Assembly: GCA_002454845.1 (NCBI GenBank)
Contig: DKJQ01000370.1
Coordinates: 1 to 7,935 of the forward strand
DNA length: 7,935 nt
DNA from: Ignavibacteria bacterium UBA6688
GTDB taxonomy: Bacteria; Bacteroidota; Ignavibacteria; UBA10030
Direction: 5' to 3'
The notes under the pieces were generated by a model that saw only the letters and a list, made by a program, of their open reading frames with translations, did not search any database and had not been told where the DNA came from. Both the position numbers and the translations under genes were made by a program. Positions 1 through 7,125 of this stretch are shown piece after piece. How positions within the stretch are numbered: the first letter of the stretch is position 1; the number at the start of each line of letters is the position of its first letter.

Positions 1-191
1 CATGCCCGGGCATCTTGAAGAGACTCGATTGCTCCAGTGGGAGTTGCGTCGACCGGCAGAATAACGGTCCCGTAACCCAGCTTGTCGAGTTCGGCAAGAA
101 TTTTCCTTCGGCCCTCCTGGGCCAACTGGAAATTGAAGATATTGCGGGTCGCTACAATGATCCCGAAGGTTAGTTTCTGTTTATAGGCCAT
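1..191 (-). CDS. L-fucose/L-arabinose isomerase-family protein, N-terminal 63 residues (cut by window edge)
   Basis: This is the last gene of the operon and runs off the left edge, so only residues 1-63 are visible. I translated it by hand from the ATG at 191-189. The opening MAYKQKLTFGIIVATRNIFN, followed by a QLAQEGR element, a LGYGTVILPVDATPTGAIES stretch and DARA, matches the first Rossmann-like beta-alpha-beta unit of the L-fucose/L-arabinose isomerase superfamily: FGxIxxxRxxF, then LAxEGR, then LPxxxTxxGAxExxxDA. Family members interconvert an aldose and a ketose in the cytoplasm using a divalent metal. The metal-binding and catalytic residues lie beyond the edge, so activity cannot be judged. 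The start is 49 bp after the permease stop with no recognisable Shine-Dalgarno. Its place behind a sugar importer and in the same operon as a kinase and transketolase suggests it isomerises the imported sugar. Substrate unknown. Confidence 0.72.
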   Translation of the reverse strand, partial: MAYKQKLTFGIIVATRNIFNFQLAQEGRRKILAELDKLGYGTVILPVDATPTGAIESLQDARA

Positions 192-240
192 GGTTTTGTG
201 GGAAGGGGTTGAGAGAAGTATCGTTGTGAGGGGGAGAGTT

Positions 241-1206
241 TCAATCTTTTCTTTGACTTCGGTCGATGATCACGGCCAACAAGATCACCGAGCCCTTGAT
301 GACCTGTTGCCAAAAGGGGGATACATTCATAAGCACCAACCCGTTATTGAGCACTCCGATGATCACAGCCCCAATGACCGTGCCCATAATCGACCCATTG
401 CCCCCACTCAACGATGTACCCCCGATGACCACCGCGGCGATCGAGTCGAGTTCGTACCCGAGCCCCGCATTGGGTTGCGCTGAATCGAGGCGGGCGGTGA
501 CAAGCAAGCCGGCTACTCCTGAGAGCACACCGGCAATCGTGTAGACAAAGACCTTGACCCTCTTGACATCCACGCCGGAGAGGAGTGCGGCACGTTCATT
601 ACCCCCGATGGCATAGATATGTCTTCCGGTCCGGGTCTTCCTCATGAAGAATGCCGAGATGGCAATAACGGCTAACGAAATCCATACCGGCATGGGCATC
701 CCCAAAAACCAACCGGTTCCAAGATAGTTGAAATTATCCCCTAGCTGAGTGATGGGAAATCCCTTGGTGTAAAGCATGGTGGCCCCACGGGCAATGGTCA
801 GCATGCCCAAGGTTGCCACGAAGGGGGGCACCTTAAACCTGGTTATCATCCATCCGTTGAACCAACCCATGAGAGCGCCGCTTGCCAGAGCTGCCACCGT
901 TGCACCAAGAATTGTAAATCCTATATAGAGGTTCGCCCCCTCCCATTCGATACCGTTTTTCAGGAGGCCCGCGGCAATGGCACCGGTAAACGCAAGGATG
1001 GAACCGACCGAAAGATCGATGCCTCCCGTCAGGATGACCATCGTCATCCCGATCGAGATGCAGAGGTTGACCGATATTTGCCGGGCAACATTGAACAAGT
1101 TGTCCTGGGTGGCAAAGTTTTCCGACAGGATCGTCATCGCGAGCATCATCAACGTCAAGGCGACGAGAGGCTGAAGTATGGCAATATCGACTTTAGGTCT
1201 TTCCAC
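241..1206 (-). CDS. Sugar ABC transporter permease, RbsC-like
   Basis: A 321-residue integral membrane protein, the usual length for the RbsC/MglC/XylH permease family, which forms the sugar channel in the inner membrane. Hydrophobic helices cover most of the chain: near 10-28, 45-60, 64-82, 93-115, 172-188, 216-238, 272-294 and 297-315. Family hallmarks are ILTGGIDLSVGS (58-69), the cytoplasmic coupling region YAIGGNERAALLSGVDV (198-214), which contacts the ATPase, and GYELDSIAAVVIGGTSLSGG (250-269). The start is GTG at 1206, chosen because AGGA lies four bases upstream and an in-frame TGA (the ATPase stop) lies just four codons upstream. The gene follows the ATPase by 9 bp and is in the same reading frame. 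It should work with that ATPase and the ribose-type binding protein upstream. Family assignment is firm; the transported sugar is not shown by this sequence. Confidence 0.95.
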   Translation of the reverse strand: MERPKVDIAILQPLVALTLMMLAMTILSENFATQDNLFNVARQISVNLCISIGMTMVILTGGIDLSVGSILAFTGAIAAGLLKNGIEWEGANLYIGFTILGATVAALASGALMGWFNGWMITRFKVPPFVATLGMLTIARGATMLYTKGFPITQLGDNFNYLGTGWFLGMPMPVWISLAVIAISAFFMRKTRTGRHIYAIGGNERAALLSGVDVKRVKVFVYTIAGVLSGVAGLLVTARLDSAQPNAGLGYELDSIAAVVIGGTSLSGGNGSIMGTVIGAVIIGVLNNGLVLMNVSPFWQQVIKGSVILLAVIIDRSQRKD

Positions 1207-1210
1207 GCTA

Positions 1211-1214
1211 TCCT
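1211..1214 (-). promoter_or_regulatory. Shine-Dalgarno AGGA of the permease
   Basis: On the minus strand AGGA precedes the GTG start of the permease by four bases, within GACAGGATAGCGTG. It overlaps no other element and lies between the ATPase stop and the permease start. It supports the GTG start. It is one of the few recognisable ribosome-binding sequences in this cluster. Confidence 0.55.
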
Positions 1215-1215
1215 G

Positions 1216-2748
1216 TCAATTTCCCGGCAACGCTGCTCTTAAGATCGTTTCTTCCTTAAATTCATCCCGACTGAATTCCCCCGACAACCGGCCTTCACAT
1301 AATGTTACAATGCGATCTGAGATTGCCATAATCTCCGGAAATTCGGATGAAACCACGATGATGGCCATGCCCTGAGAAGCCAGATCATCTATAAGCCGGT
1401 AGATTTCATTCTTGGCATTGATATCGATGCCGCGGGTTGGCTCATCGAGCAACATGATCCTCGGATGCGTTAACAACCATTTCGATAACACGACCTTTTG
1501 CTGGTTCCCCCCGCTCAGCTTCTTTACTTCCTGGCGCGAGGAATAGGATTTAATGCTCAGTTTTTCACGGTAGGCATCGGCTTGAACCTGTTCACGTTGT
1601 TCACTCAACAATCCGGCTTTCAAAACACTGCCAAGGGATGCAAGACTGATATTCTTTGCAATGTCCATGTTCAAAATCAATCCGTCGCTCTTGCGATCCT
1701 CGGGAATGAGCGCGATGCCTGCGGCGTTCATGGCGTCAGCCGGACCAAGGATACTGACCAGTGTTTCTTCGATGGAAAGCTTCCCGGTACAGGTGGACGC
1801 GTGCAAGCCAAATAAGGTTTCCAGTAATTCAGTCCGGCCGGATCCCATTAACCCATAGATGCCGAGCACTTCGGATGCGTGCACGCAGAACGATATATCG
1901 TTGAGCAAGAACCTTCCACTTTGTCCCGGTTTCGGAAGGGATATCCCCTCGGCCCGGAGCTTGACGGGTCCCTTCGCATGGTCTCTCTTCACAAAGAAAT
2001 CCCTCACATCACGCCCTACCATGAGCCTGACAATTTGATCGAGCGTCACATTGTTTGCGGCTGACTCGCTCACATGACACCCATCCCGTAAGACGGTCAC
2101 GGTATCGGCCAATCGGGCGAGCTCGTCCATTTTATGGGTGATATAGACGATTGCCATTCCTTGGGCCGCAAGGGACCGGATAAGGCCGAAGAGAAAGCTC
2201 GTCTCGCTCGCGGAAAGAGCCGATGTCGGCTCATCCATGATGAGCACGCGGACCTCCAGCGTCAAAGCCTTGGCAATCTCCACAATTTGTTGCTGACCGA
2301 CACGAAGGGACGAGACGTTTTGCCGCACGTCGGCGTCATATCCCAGCTTCCGGATCACGACCGTCGCGTCCTGTCGCATCTTCTTTTCGTCGATCAGCCC
2401 GACGCGGGTCAGCGGCTCGCGCCCCAGAAACATGTTCTCGGCGATGGAGAGATAGGGGACCAATTGCAGCTCCTGGTGGATCATAGAAATCCCGGCACTC
2501 CGTGCATCGGTGGTGTCCCTGAAGGCTACCTTCTGGCCGCCAAGAAGAAGTTCTCCTTCGTATTCGGTATACACACCGGAAAGAATGTTCATCAGCGTGG
2601 ATTTCCCTGCGCCATTCTCGCCGACGAGAGCATTCACCTTCCCGGCGTAGATATTGAAGTTCACCTTGTTGAGCGCTAAAACACCCGGGAACTGCTTGGA
2701 AATTTCCCGGGCTTCCATGATTACCGCATTCGGCCTGCCTGTCGTCAT
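1216..2748 (-). CDS. Sugar ABC transporter ATP-binding protein, two-domain RbsA/MglA/XylG type
   Basis: A 510-residue fusion of two nucleotide-binding domains, the normal architecture and length for CUT2-class sugar importers. It powers uptake from the cytoplasmic face of the permease. Domain 1 has Walker A GENGAGKST (43-51), Q-loop Q92, signature LRVGQQQ (148-154), Walker B VLIMDEPTSAL (168-178) and switch His H205 in YITHK. Domain 2 has a degenerate Walker A, GLMGSGRTE (299-307), with Arg where the catalytic Lys would be; a full LSGGNQQK signature (411-418); and Walker B IMLLDEPTRGID (431-442). The degenerate second site is typical of the family, so it is not a defect. The ATG at 2748 overlaps the DUF2291 stop as ATGA, implying translational coupling. 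The TGA stop is followed in the same frame by three sense codons and the permease GTG. Which sugar is carried cannot be read from this subunit. Confidence 0.96.
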   Translation of the reverse strand: MTTGRPNAVIMEAREISKQFPGVLALNKVNFNIYAGKVNALVGENGAGKSTLMNILSGVYTEYEGELLLGGQKVAFRDTTDARSAGISMIHQELQLVPYLSIAENMFLGREPLTRVGLIDEKKMRQDATVVIRKLGYDADVRQNVSSLRVGQQQIVEIAKALTLEVRVLIMDEPTSALSASETSFLFGLIRSLAAQGMAIVYITHKMDELARLADTVTVLRDGCHVSESAANNVTLDQIVRLMVGRDVRDFFVKRDHAKGPVKLRAEGISLPKPGQSGRFLLNDISFCVHASEVLGIYGLMGSGRTELLETLFGLHASTCTGKLSIEETLVSILGPADAMNAAGIALIPEDRKSDGLILNMDIAKNISLASLGSVLKAGLLSEQREQVQADAYREKLSIKSYSSRQEVKKLSGGNQQKVVLSKWLLTHPRIMLLDEPTRGIDINAKNEIYRLIDDLASQGMAIIVVSSEFPEIMAISDRIVTLCEGRLSGEFSRDEFKEETILRAALPGN

Positions 2749-3377
2749 GGCGTTATCTCAAGCCTCAGAGGGACTATTTCCATTTCTGCTTGGATTTCTT
2801 CCGAGTTGACCTCCACGGCACCAAAGAATCTCAGGCTCACACCATGGGGTATGGAATCGAGCTTGTGGGCGATGACTTCTTGCAAGATCAACGAATTGAG
2901 TTCCGTTGCCACAGCATTGAAATCCATTGTGTTCTCGAAATCATCGACATGGAAAAAGTCTGTTGCATTCCTGGCGGCATTGCCAAAGACATTCTTCATC
3001 AGAAGGCTGTATCGAACGAACCCTCCCGGGAGGGTGGCAGGAATGTTTTCAACTCCTGATCCGACGCTTCGGGCAAACCCCTTTACGAGGAAGCTGCGCC
3101 GGGATGTGACTCCGACGGATTTCCCATGTTGTTCCATGAGTATAGCGGGGCTCGCTTTCAACAGAGAATCAAATAACGACAGGTCGATGGCCGTCTCAAG
3201 CACCTCATCCAACTTGTGCTTCCAGAAGTAATCGACCATCTCCCTGGGATTAAAACTCTCGATCCGTTCCTTGTCTTTTCGCGTGTCAAGCGGTTCGAAA
3301 TACACGGAACTCCAAACACCAGCAGCGATCACCATGAGAAGAACGGGGAGGAGGATATATTTTTTCGAAGCACTCAT
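2745..3377 (-). CDS. DUF2291-family membrane-anchored protein of a sugar ABC operon
   Basis: A 210-residue protein with a short basic N-terminus (SASKK) and one hydrophobic segment at about 7-27, followed by a soluble domain predicted to lie outside the inner membrane. I see no lipobox cysteine; the chain appears to contain no Cys at all, so it is more likely anchored by the uncleaved helix than lipidated. The body matches my memory of DUF2291: FNPREMVDYFWKHKLDEVL (42-60), the G-rich FLVKGFARSVGSGVE (96-110), and the conserved core GNAARNATDFFHVDDF (132-147) followed by ENTMDF and a helix containing ATELN. DUF2291 has no established biochemical function, but recurs beside RbsABC-type importers. 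Here it sits between binding protein and ATPase, its TGA overlapping the ATPase ATG by four bases, so it is probably an accessory of this importer. No clear Shine-Dalgarno precedes its ATG. Confidence 0.75.
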   Translation of the reverse strand: MSASKKYILLPVLLMVIAAGVWSSVYFEPLDTRKDKERIESFNPREMVDYFWKHKLDEVLETAIDLSLFDSLLKASPAILMEQHGKSVGVTSRRSFLVKGFARSVGSGVENIPATLPGGFVRYSLLMKNVFGNAARNATDFFHVDDFENTMDFNAVATELNSLILQEVIAHKLDSIPHGVSLRFFGAVEVNSEEIQAEMEIVPLRLEITP

Positions 3378-3406
3378 CAGAGCCCGAAAAGAATCAACGT
3401 AGAGAG

Positions 3407-3434
3407 CCTGCCGTCCCGGGATCTGCGCGGCGGG
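3407..3434 (-). other. Candidate intergenic hairpin between binding-protein gene and DUF2291 gene
   Basis: In the 60-bp gap, minus-strand CCCGCCG (3434-3428) can pair with CGGCAGG (3413-3407) with one mismatch around a 14-base loop. No U-run follows, so it does not look like an intrinsic terminator. It could slow exonucleases and favour the upstream binding-protein message, a common arrangement in ABC sugar operons. The pairing is short and could be chance. Confidence 0.3.
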
Positions 3435-3437
3435 TGA

Positions 3438-4382
3438 TTACTCTGCTTTTCCATAGGACACGTATTTGTCCACATTCTCTTTTGTGACCAGTTCAACCGC
3501 GACGGGAACCTTTTGTTGGAAATCGCGTTCGCCCTTGATGTGCCTGTCTGCGTATTCAGCGGCGGTCTTTGCCATTGTTTTGGGAAACTGCATACCGGTA
3601 GCCACGATTTTACCATCCCGGATGGCATCGACCACGTCGGCAGCACCATCAAAGCCGTAAATCAAGATCTTGTCTGCTTTTCCCGCAGCCAGGACAGCTT
3701 GGTACGCGCCCATGGCCATTGCATCGTTGCCGCAGAAGACAGCGTTGATCCCGGGATGTGCCTGAAGCATCGACTCCATGACCTCCATGGCTTTGTTACG
3801 GTCGAACTCGCCGCTTTGCTGTGCCACCATTTTCAGGTCGGGATAGGTATCAACAACGCTGTGGAAACCCCTGGAGCGATTCCAGGTATTGTTGTCGCCG
3901 ACGATACCGAGCAGTTCGACGTACGTGCCCTTTCCCTTGAGCCTCTTGACAAAATCCTGTCCCAGGAGCACGCAGCCGGAGTAATTGTCGGAAAGAATCT
4001 GAGAAACGGCCAGGTCTTTCACATCAATTTCGCGGTCCATGCAAAAAACAGGTATGCCCGCTTCTTTAGCAGCTTTGACATTCGCGACAGACCCCTTGGC
4101 ATCCGTCGGGTTGAAGAGAATAGCCTTGTAGTTTGAAGTGATAATATTGTCGAAGTGCTCCGTTTCCTTTGAGGGATTGTTTTGCGAATCAAATACGACC
4201 GCATCGTAACCGAGCTCTTCTGCCCGCTTTTTGGCTGCGTCAGCAAGCACAACAAACCAGGGATTGTTGAGAGTTGAAATGACAACGGCAACGCGGGCCT
4301 TGTCCGTCGTTCGTCCCGAGTTGCAGGATACGAAGAGCATCATGGATGCAAACATCAGCAGGAGGGGAAGGAGAGTTTTCAT
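3438..4382 (-). CDS. Ribose-type periplasmic sugar-binding lipoprotein, RbsB-like
   Basis: The substrate-binding protein of the importer, 314 residues from the ATG at 4382. This start is preferred over an upstream TTG at 4469 because it puts a lipoprotein signal right at the N-terminus: MKTLLPLLLMFASMMLFVSC, with the lipidated Cys at 20. An ATG two codons earlier (4388) is equally possible. The mature chain is a class I (periplasmic binding protein type 1) fold close to E. coli RbsB. Compared from memory, nearly all ribose ligands are kept: S36 and N40 in VVISTLNNPWFV, F43, N91 in FNPTD, D116-R117 in MDRE, R169, F193 in GEFDR, N219 in GNDAM, D245 in GFDG, Q265. The one change I see is RbsB F15 to W42, still aromatic. 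This argues for an aldopentose-like ligand. It lies 60 bp upstream of the DUF2291 gene. Confidence 0.92.
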   Translation of the reverse strand: MKTLLPLLLMFASMMLFVSCNSGRTTDKARVAVVISTLNNPWFVVLADAAKKRAEELGYDAVVFDSQNNPSKETEHFDNIITSNYKAILFNPTDAKGSVANVKAAKEAGIPVFCMDREIDVKDLAVSQILSDNYSGCVLLGQDFVKRLKGKGTYVELLGIVGDNNTWNRSRGFHSVVDTYPDLKMVAQQSGEFDRNKAMEVMESMLQAHPGINAVFCGNDAMAMGAYQAVLAAGKADKILIYGFDGAADVVDAIRDGKIVATGMQFPKTMAKTAAEYADRHIKGERDFQQKVPVAVELVTKENVDKYVSYGKAE

Positions 4383-4422
4383 GTTCATCACTGTTGGTAG
4401 TGTTAGTTTCACAATAAGGGAG

Positions 4423-4443
4423 TTCACGAATCGATCGTCAGAA
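4423..4443. promoter_or_regulatory. Imperfect inverted repeat upstream of the binding-protein gene
   Basis: TTCACGA (4423-4429) and TCGT plus GAA (4435-4443) form an inverted repeat with a two-base bulge around ATCGAT-like sequence, about 40-60 bp upstream of the binding-protein start. It could be an operator or a weak RNA hairpin. I find no convincing -35/-10 pair beside it, and it may be chance. Confidence 0.18.
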
Positions 4444-4500
4444 GTGTTGGGTTGTTTAGTTCGTTTCAATGCGAAGCGGTCGTTGATGGGGAAGCGTATC

Positions 4501-4528
4501 GAAGCCGGGTTATTCCGGCCATGGCTTC
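4501..4528 (-). other. Candidate hairpin just after the kinase stop codon
   Basis: Immediately downstream of the kinase TGA on the minus strand, GAAGCC (4528-4523) is complementary to GGCTTC (4506-4501). A nested alternative pairs GCCGG with CCGGC across a six-base loop. No U-tract follows, so it is not a standard intrinsic terminator. It may partly separate the enzyme genes upstream from the transporter genes downstream, or act as an RNA processing or stability element. Confidence 0.35.
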
Positions 4529-4530
4529 AT

Positions 4531-6009
4531 TCACTTGAACAGTGCCCGCTGTACAGCCGTTTTCCATCCTTCGTAGAGAGCATCAACCTGAGCCGGCGGC
4601 ATGGTGGGGAGAATGGGATTGTCCTGGGGTCTCAGGGCTGTTACCTCCTTGAAGTCGGCCCACTTGCCCAGGGCAAACCCGTTCATCACGATTGCTCCCA
4701 GTGCAGAAGCCTCCTCGATGGCACTCCGGATGATCCGGATCTGCAGAATATCCGATTGAAATTGCATCAGGAAATTGTTCCTGACGGGTCCGCCATCCAC
4801 CCGCAGTTCACGAATTTCAATGCCGGATTGTTGTATAACCGATAACAAGTCTTTGACCTGGTAAGCAATAGCTTCGAGGGCTGCCCGGATAATATGGGCC
4901 TTTCTCGTCCCGCGATTCATGCCGCAGATCAGTGCCTTGGCCGCATGATCCCACCATGGCGCGCCCAAACCTGCAAACGCAGGAACAAGGTACACCCCAT
5001 CTGTTCCTTCAACCGATTTCGCGAGGGCTTCTGTTTCGGCAGCGGAGTGAATGAGCTCAAGTTCATCCTGCATCCACTTGATGGTAGCTCCGGTGCAATG
5101 AATGTTCCCTTCGAAGACGAAAAAGACTTCTCCCCTTGCCGCAAAGCCGATGGATGTCACCAACCCGCGCGGAGGAGGTAGCGCCTTGTCCCCGATATTG
5201 ACCATGATGGAGGATCCGGTTCCGTAGGTCGCCTTGCCCATTCCGCTGGAGAAACACATCTGACCAACGAGGGCGCCGTGCGAATCGCCCAGGACCCCGG
5301 CGATGGGAATTTCAGGGAGGAGGCCGTTGATGGTGGTGGTTCCGAATGTTCCATCGCTTGGCAGAGCTTTCGGCAGCATGGGAGGGGGAATTGTGAAAAG
5401 ATCCGTTAACTCCTTATCCCAATCCAATGAGTGAATATTGAAAAGGAGAGTACGCGATGCGTTGGTGTAGTCGGTGGCGTGCACTTTTCCGACCGTGAGG
5501 TTCCAGACGAGCCAGCTATCCATGGTCCCCATCAACAGATGACCGTCGCGGGCAGCCTGGGAGGCTCCCTGCACGTTATCAAGGATCCACTTCACACCGC
5601 TGGCGGAAAAGTATGGATCAAGAACCAGGCCCGTTTTCCTCTTGACGGTGGGCTCGTGGCCCCCGGCAATGAGTTCCTCGCACAATTTGGCTCCGCGGTT
5701 GCATTGCCAGACGATGGCATTGTACACCGGCTTGCCCGTCCGCCTATCCCAAACCATAACGGTTTCGCGCTGGTTGGTTATCGCCAGTGATACGATATCG
5801 GAGGGTGACACATTGCTTTTTGCCAGCAGGAGCTGAACGGATTTGTAGGTGTTGCGAATGATTTCTTCGGGGTCATGTTCTACCCATCCAGGTTGTGGAT
5901 AGAACTGCCTGTGTTCGACGGATACACGGTCGATGAGAACCGCTCCCCCGTTGAATAACATTGACTTTGTGGCCGAAGTACTCTGATCAATGGCCAATGT
6001 GTATTTCAT
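4531..6009 (-). CDS. FGGY-family sugar kinase, glycerol kinase-like with altered substrate pocket
   Basis: A 492-residue cytoplasmic ATP-dependent kinase; length and order match glycerol kinase (about 500). The phosphate loop DQSTSATK (8-15), YPQPGWVEHDPEEI (37-50), TNQRET (78-83), AIVWQC (98-103), LDPYFSA (130-136) and the C-terminal DGGPVRNNFLMQFQSDI (405-421) all follow GlpK. Glycerol contacts R81, E82, W101, Y133 and catalytic Asp D242 are present. However, the usual GDQQAAL is GDSHGAL (241-247), and the usual YGTGCF is YGTGSS (262-267), which removes the phenylalanine that packs on glycerol. The FGGY signature Lys near 138 is Gly. I infer a related polyol or ketose (for example a ketopentose) rather than glycerol. 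The ATG start has a weak GGAA five bases upstream. The gene lies 132 bp after the transketolase gene. Automated labels would probably call it glycerol kinase. Confidence 0.9.
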   Translation of the reverse strand: MKYTLAIDQSTSATKSMLFNGGAVLIDRVSVEHRQFYPQPGWVEHDPEEIIRNTYKSVQLLLAKSNVSPSDIVSLAITNQRETVMVWDRRTGKPVYNAIVWQCNRGAKLCEELIAGGHEPTVKRKTGLVLDPYFSASGVKWILDNVQGASQAARDGHLLMGTMDSWLVWNLTVGKVHATDYTNASRTLLFNIHSLDWDKELTDLFTIPPPMLPKALPSDGTFGTTTINGLLPEIPIAGVLGDSHGALVGQMCFSSGMGKATYGTGSSIMVNIGDKALPPPRGLVTSIGFAARGEVFFVFEGNIHCTGATIKWMQDELELIHSAAETEALAKSVEGTDGVYLVPAFAGLGAPWWDHAAKALICGMNRGTRKAHIIRAALEAIAYQVKDLLSVIQQSGIEIRELRVDGGPVRNNFLMQFQSDILQIRIIRSAIEEASALGAIVMNGFALGKWADFKEVTALRPQDNPILPTMPPAQVDALYEGWKTAVQRALFK

Positions 6010-6141
6010 TGCGGTTCCGAATTTCTGGACACGCCAGGAGCAGGATGTACGAAGGCGTCAAAGAGGTGTTTTCAAAACAGGTATGGACTCAATCTCTCAC
6101 AGCAGGTTTGTCCGCGGTGCGGTTCTCACGCTGAACAGCCC

Positions 6142-7125
6142 CTATGCGTGCACAATCTCCTGCGGTTTTCCGTGCTGAATGGTGATGGACTCTAATGCCG
6201 CTTCCACAATTCCTTCGCTGTCGATACCGTAATGTTTGAAAATTTCAACTGAAGTTCCATGCACCGGGCTTTCGTCCGGAATACCCAGGATTCGAACTGG
6301 AACGGGATGTACTTGTGATACGATCTCAGCGACGGACCCACCCAGGCCACCAGAGATGCTGTGCTCTTCTACTGTAATGATGAAGGGAGTTTCCTTTGCG
6401 GCTTTTTCCACGATGTGTTTGTCTATCGGCTTCAGTGTATGCATATCGATCACGCGGGCCCCGATGCCCCGGGAGTGAAGTTCCTTCCCCGCCCGTACGC
6501 AATGATGAACTGTTTCCCCGGTCCCGATGAGGGTCAGGTCGCTTCCTTCGAGTAACAGATTTGCTTTGCCTATTTTGAATTCAACATTGTCGCTATCATA
6601 GACGTTTGGGACAGCGTTGCGTCCCAACCGGACATATACTGGATAAGGATAATTTACTAATTCCTCCACCAGTTTTTTTGTTTGGTAAATATCACACGGC
6701 AGCACAATGTGGAGGCCCGGGAACGTTCTGAGCACGGCAATATCATGCAGACTGTGATGTGAAAAGCCCAAAGCGCCATAGCTGACACCGCCGCTCACGC
6801 CTATGATCTTGACGGGATTTTGGGAGTAGGCGACATCCACCTTCACCTGTTCAAGACTCCGGGCCACATAAAAGCACGCCGGACCGCACACAAACGTCTT
6901 TTTCCCGGCCGAAGCCAATCCGGCCCCCACGCCCACCGCATTCTGCTCGGCAATCCCCATTTCCACGAACTGGTCAGGCAACTCTTTGGCAAAACTGTCC
7001 AGGGTTACAGAACCACGGGCATCTGTCGTAACCACAACAATATCCCGATCTTGTTTGGCCAGAGCCAACAACGTGTTCGTGAACATCTTCCGGCAAGGAA
7101 TGGTATTCGGATCTTGCGGACTCAT
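6142..7125 (-). CDS. Transketolase, C-terminal subunit (pyrimidine-binding plus C-terminal domains)
   Basis: A 327-residue subunit with the second half of a transketolase: pyrimidine-binding domain at about 10-170 and the transketolase C-terminal domain at about 185-310. The catalytic Glu that activates thiamine diphosphate is E60 in EMGIAEQNAVG (55-65), in the position of GIxEH/Q in the family. Other family elements are DARGS (35-39), GALGFSHHSLHDIA (117-130), with histidines likely to contact the donor sugar, and IGTGETV in the C-terminal domain. It pairs with the N-terminal subunit just upstream; its ATG overlaps that gene's TGA as ATGA, which favours equal synthesis of the two halves. A heterotetramer would transfer two-carbon ketol units between sugar phosphates. 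Split transketolases occur as housekeeping enzymes and as pathway-specific ones (for example AptA/AptB); its location with a sugar kinase suggests the latter. Confidence 0.94.
   Translation of the reverse strand: MSPQDPNTIPCRKMFTNTLLALAKQDRDIVVVTTDARGSVTLDSFAKELPDQFVEMGIAEQNAVGVGAGLASAGKKTFVCGPACFYVARSLEQVKVDVAYSQNPVKIIGVSGGVSYGALGFSHHSLHDIAVLRTFPGLHIVLPCDIYQTKKLVEELVNYPYPVYVRLGRNAVPNVYDSDNVEFKIGKANLLLEGSDLTLIGTGETVHHCVRAGKELHSRGIGARVIDMHTLKPIDKHIVEKAAKETPFIITVEEHSISGGLGGSVAEIVSQVHPVPVRILGIPDESPVHGTSVEIFKHYGIDSEGIVEAALESITIQHGKPQEIVHA

Noticed and set aside
1846..1860. Degenerate Walker A in the second ATPase domain, with Arg in place of Lys.
   Set aside because: GxxGxGRTE is the normal form in RbsA/MglA-type ATPases, so it is not a loss-of-function sign.
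2134..2679. Plus-strand open frame of 181 codons.
   Set aside because: It is antisense to the first ATPase domain and has no recognisable motif; a shadow of the real gene.
3513..4136. Plus-strand open frame of 207 codons.
   Set aside because: It is antisense to the binding-protein gene, shows no family motif, and the minus-strand product is clearly real.
4383..4469. A longer binding-protein reading from a TTG at 4469.
   Set aside because: It would place 29 polar residues before a well-formed lipoprotein signal whose own ATG is at 4382 (or 4388).
4231..4845. Plus-strand open frame of 204 codons spanning the kinase-binding-protein gap.
   Set aside because: Both ends lie antisense to well-supported genes and the composition looks like a shadow frame.
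6068..6078. The 11-bp palindrome GTTTTCAAAAC in the transketolase-kinase gap.
   Set aside because: It is short and A/T-rich, has no second copy in the gaps I examined, and no promoter elements I can defend; likely chance.
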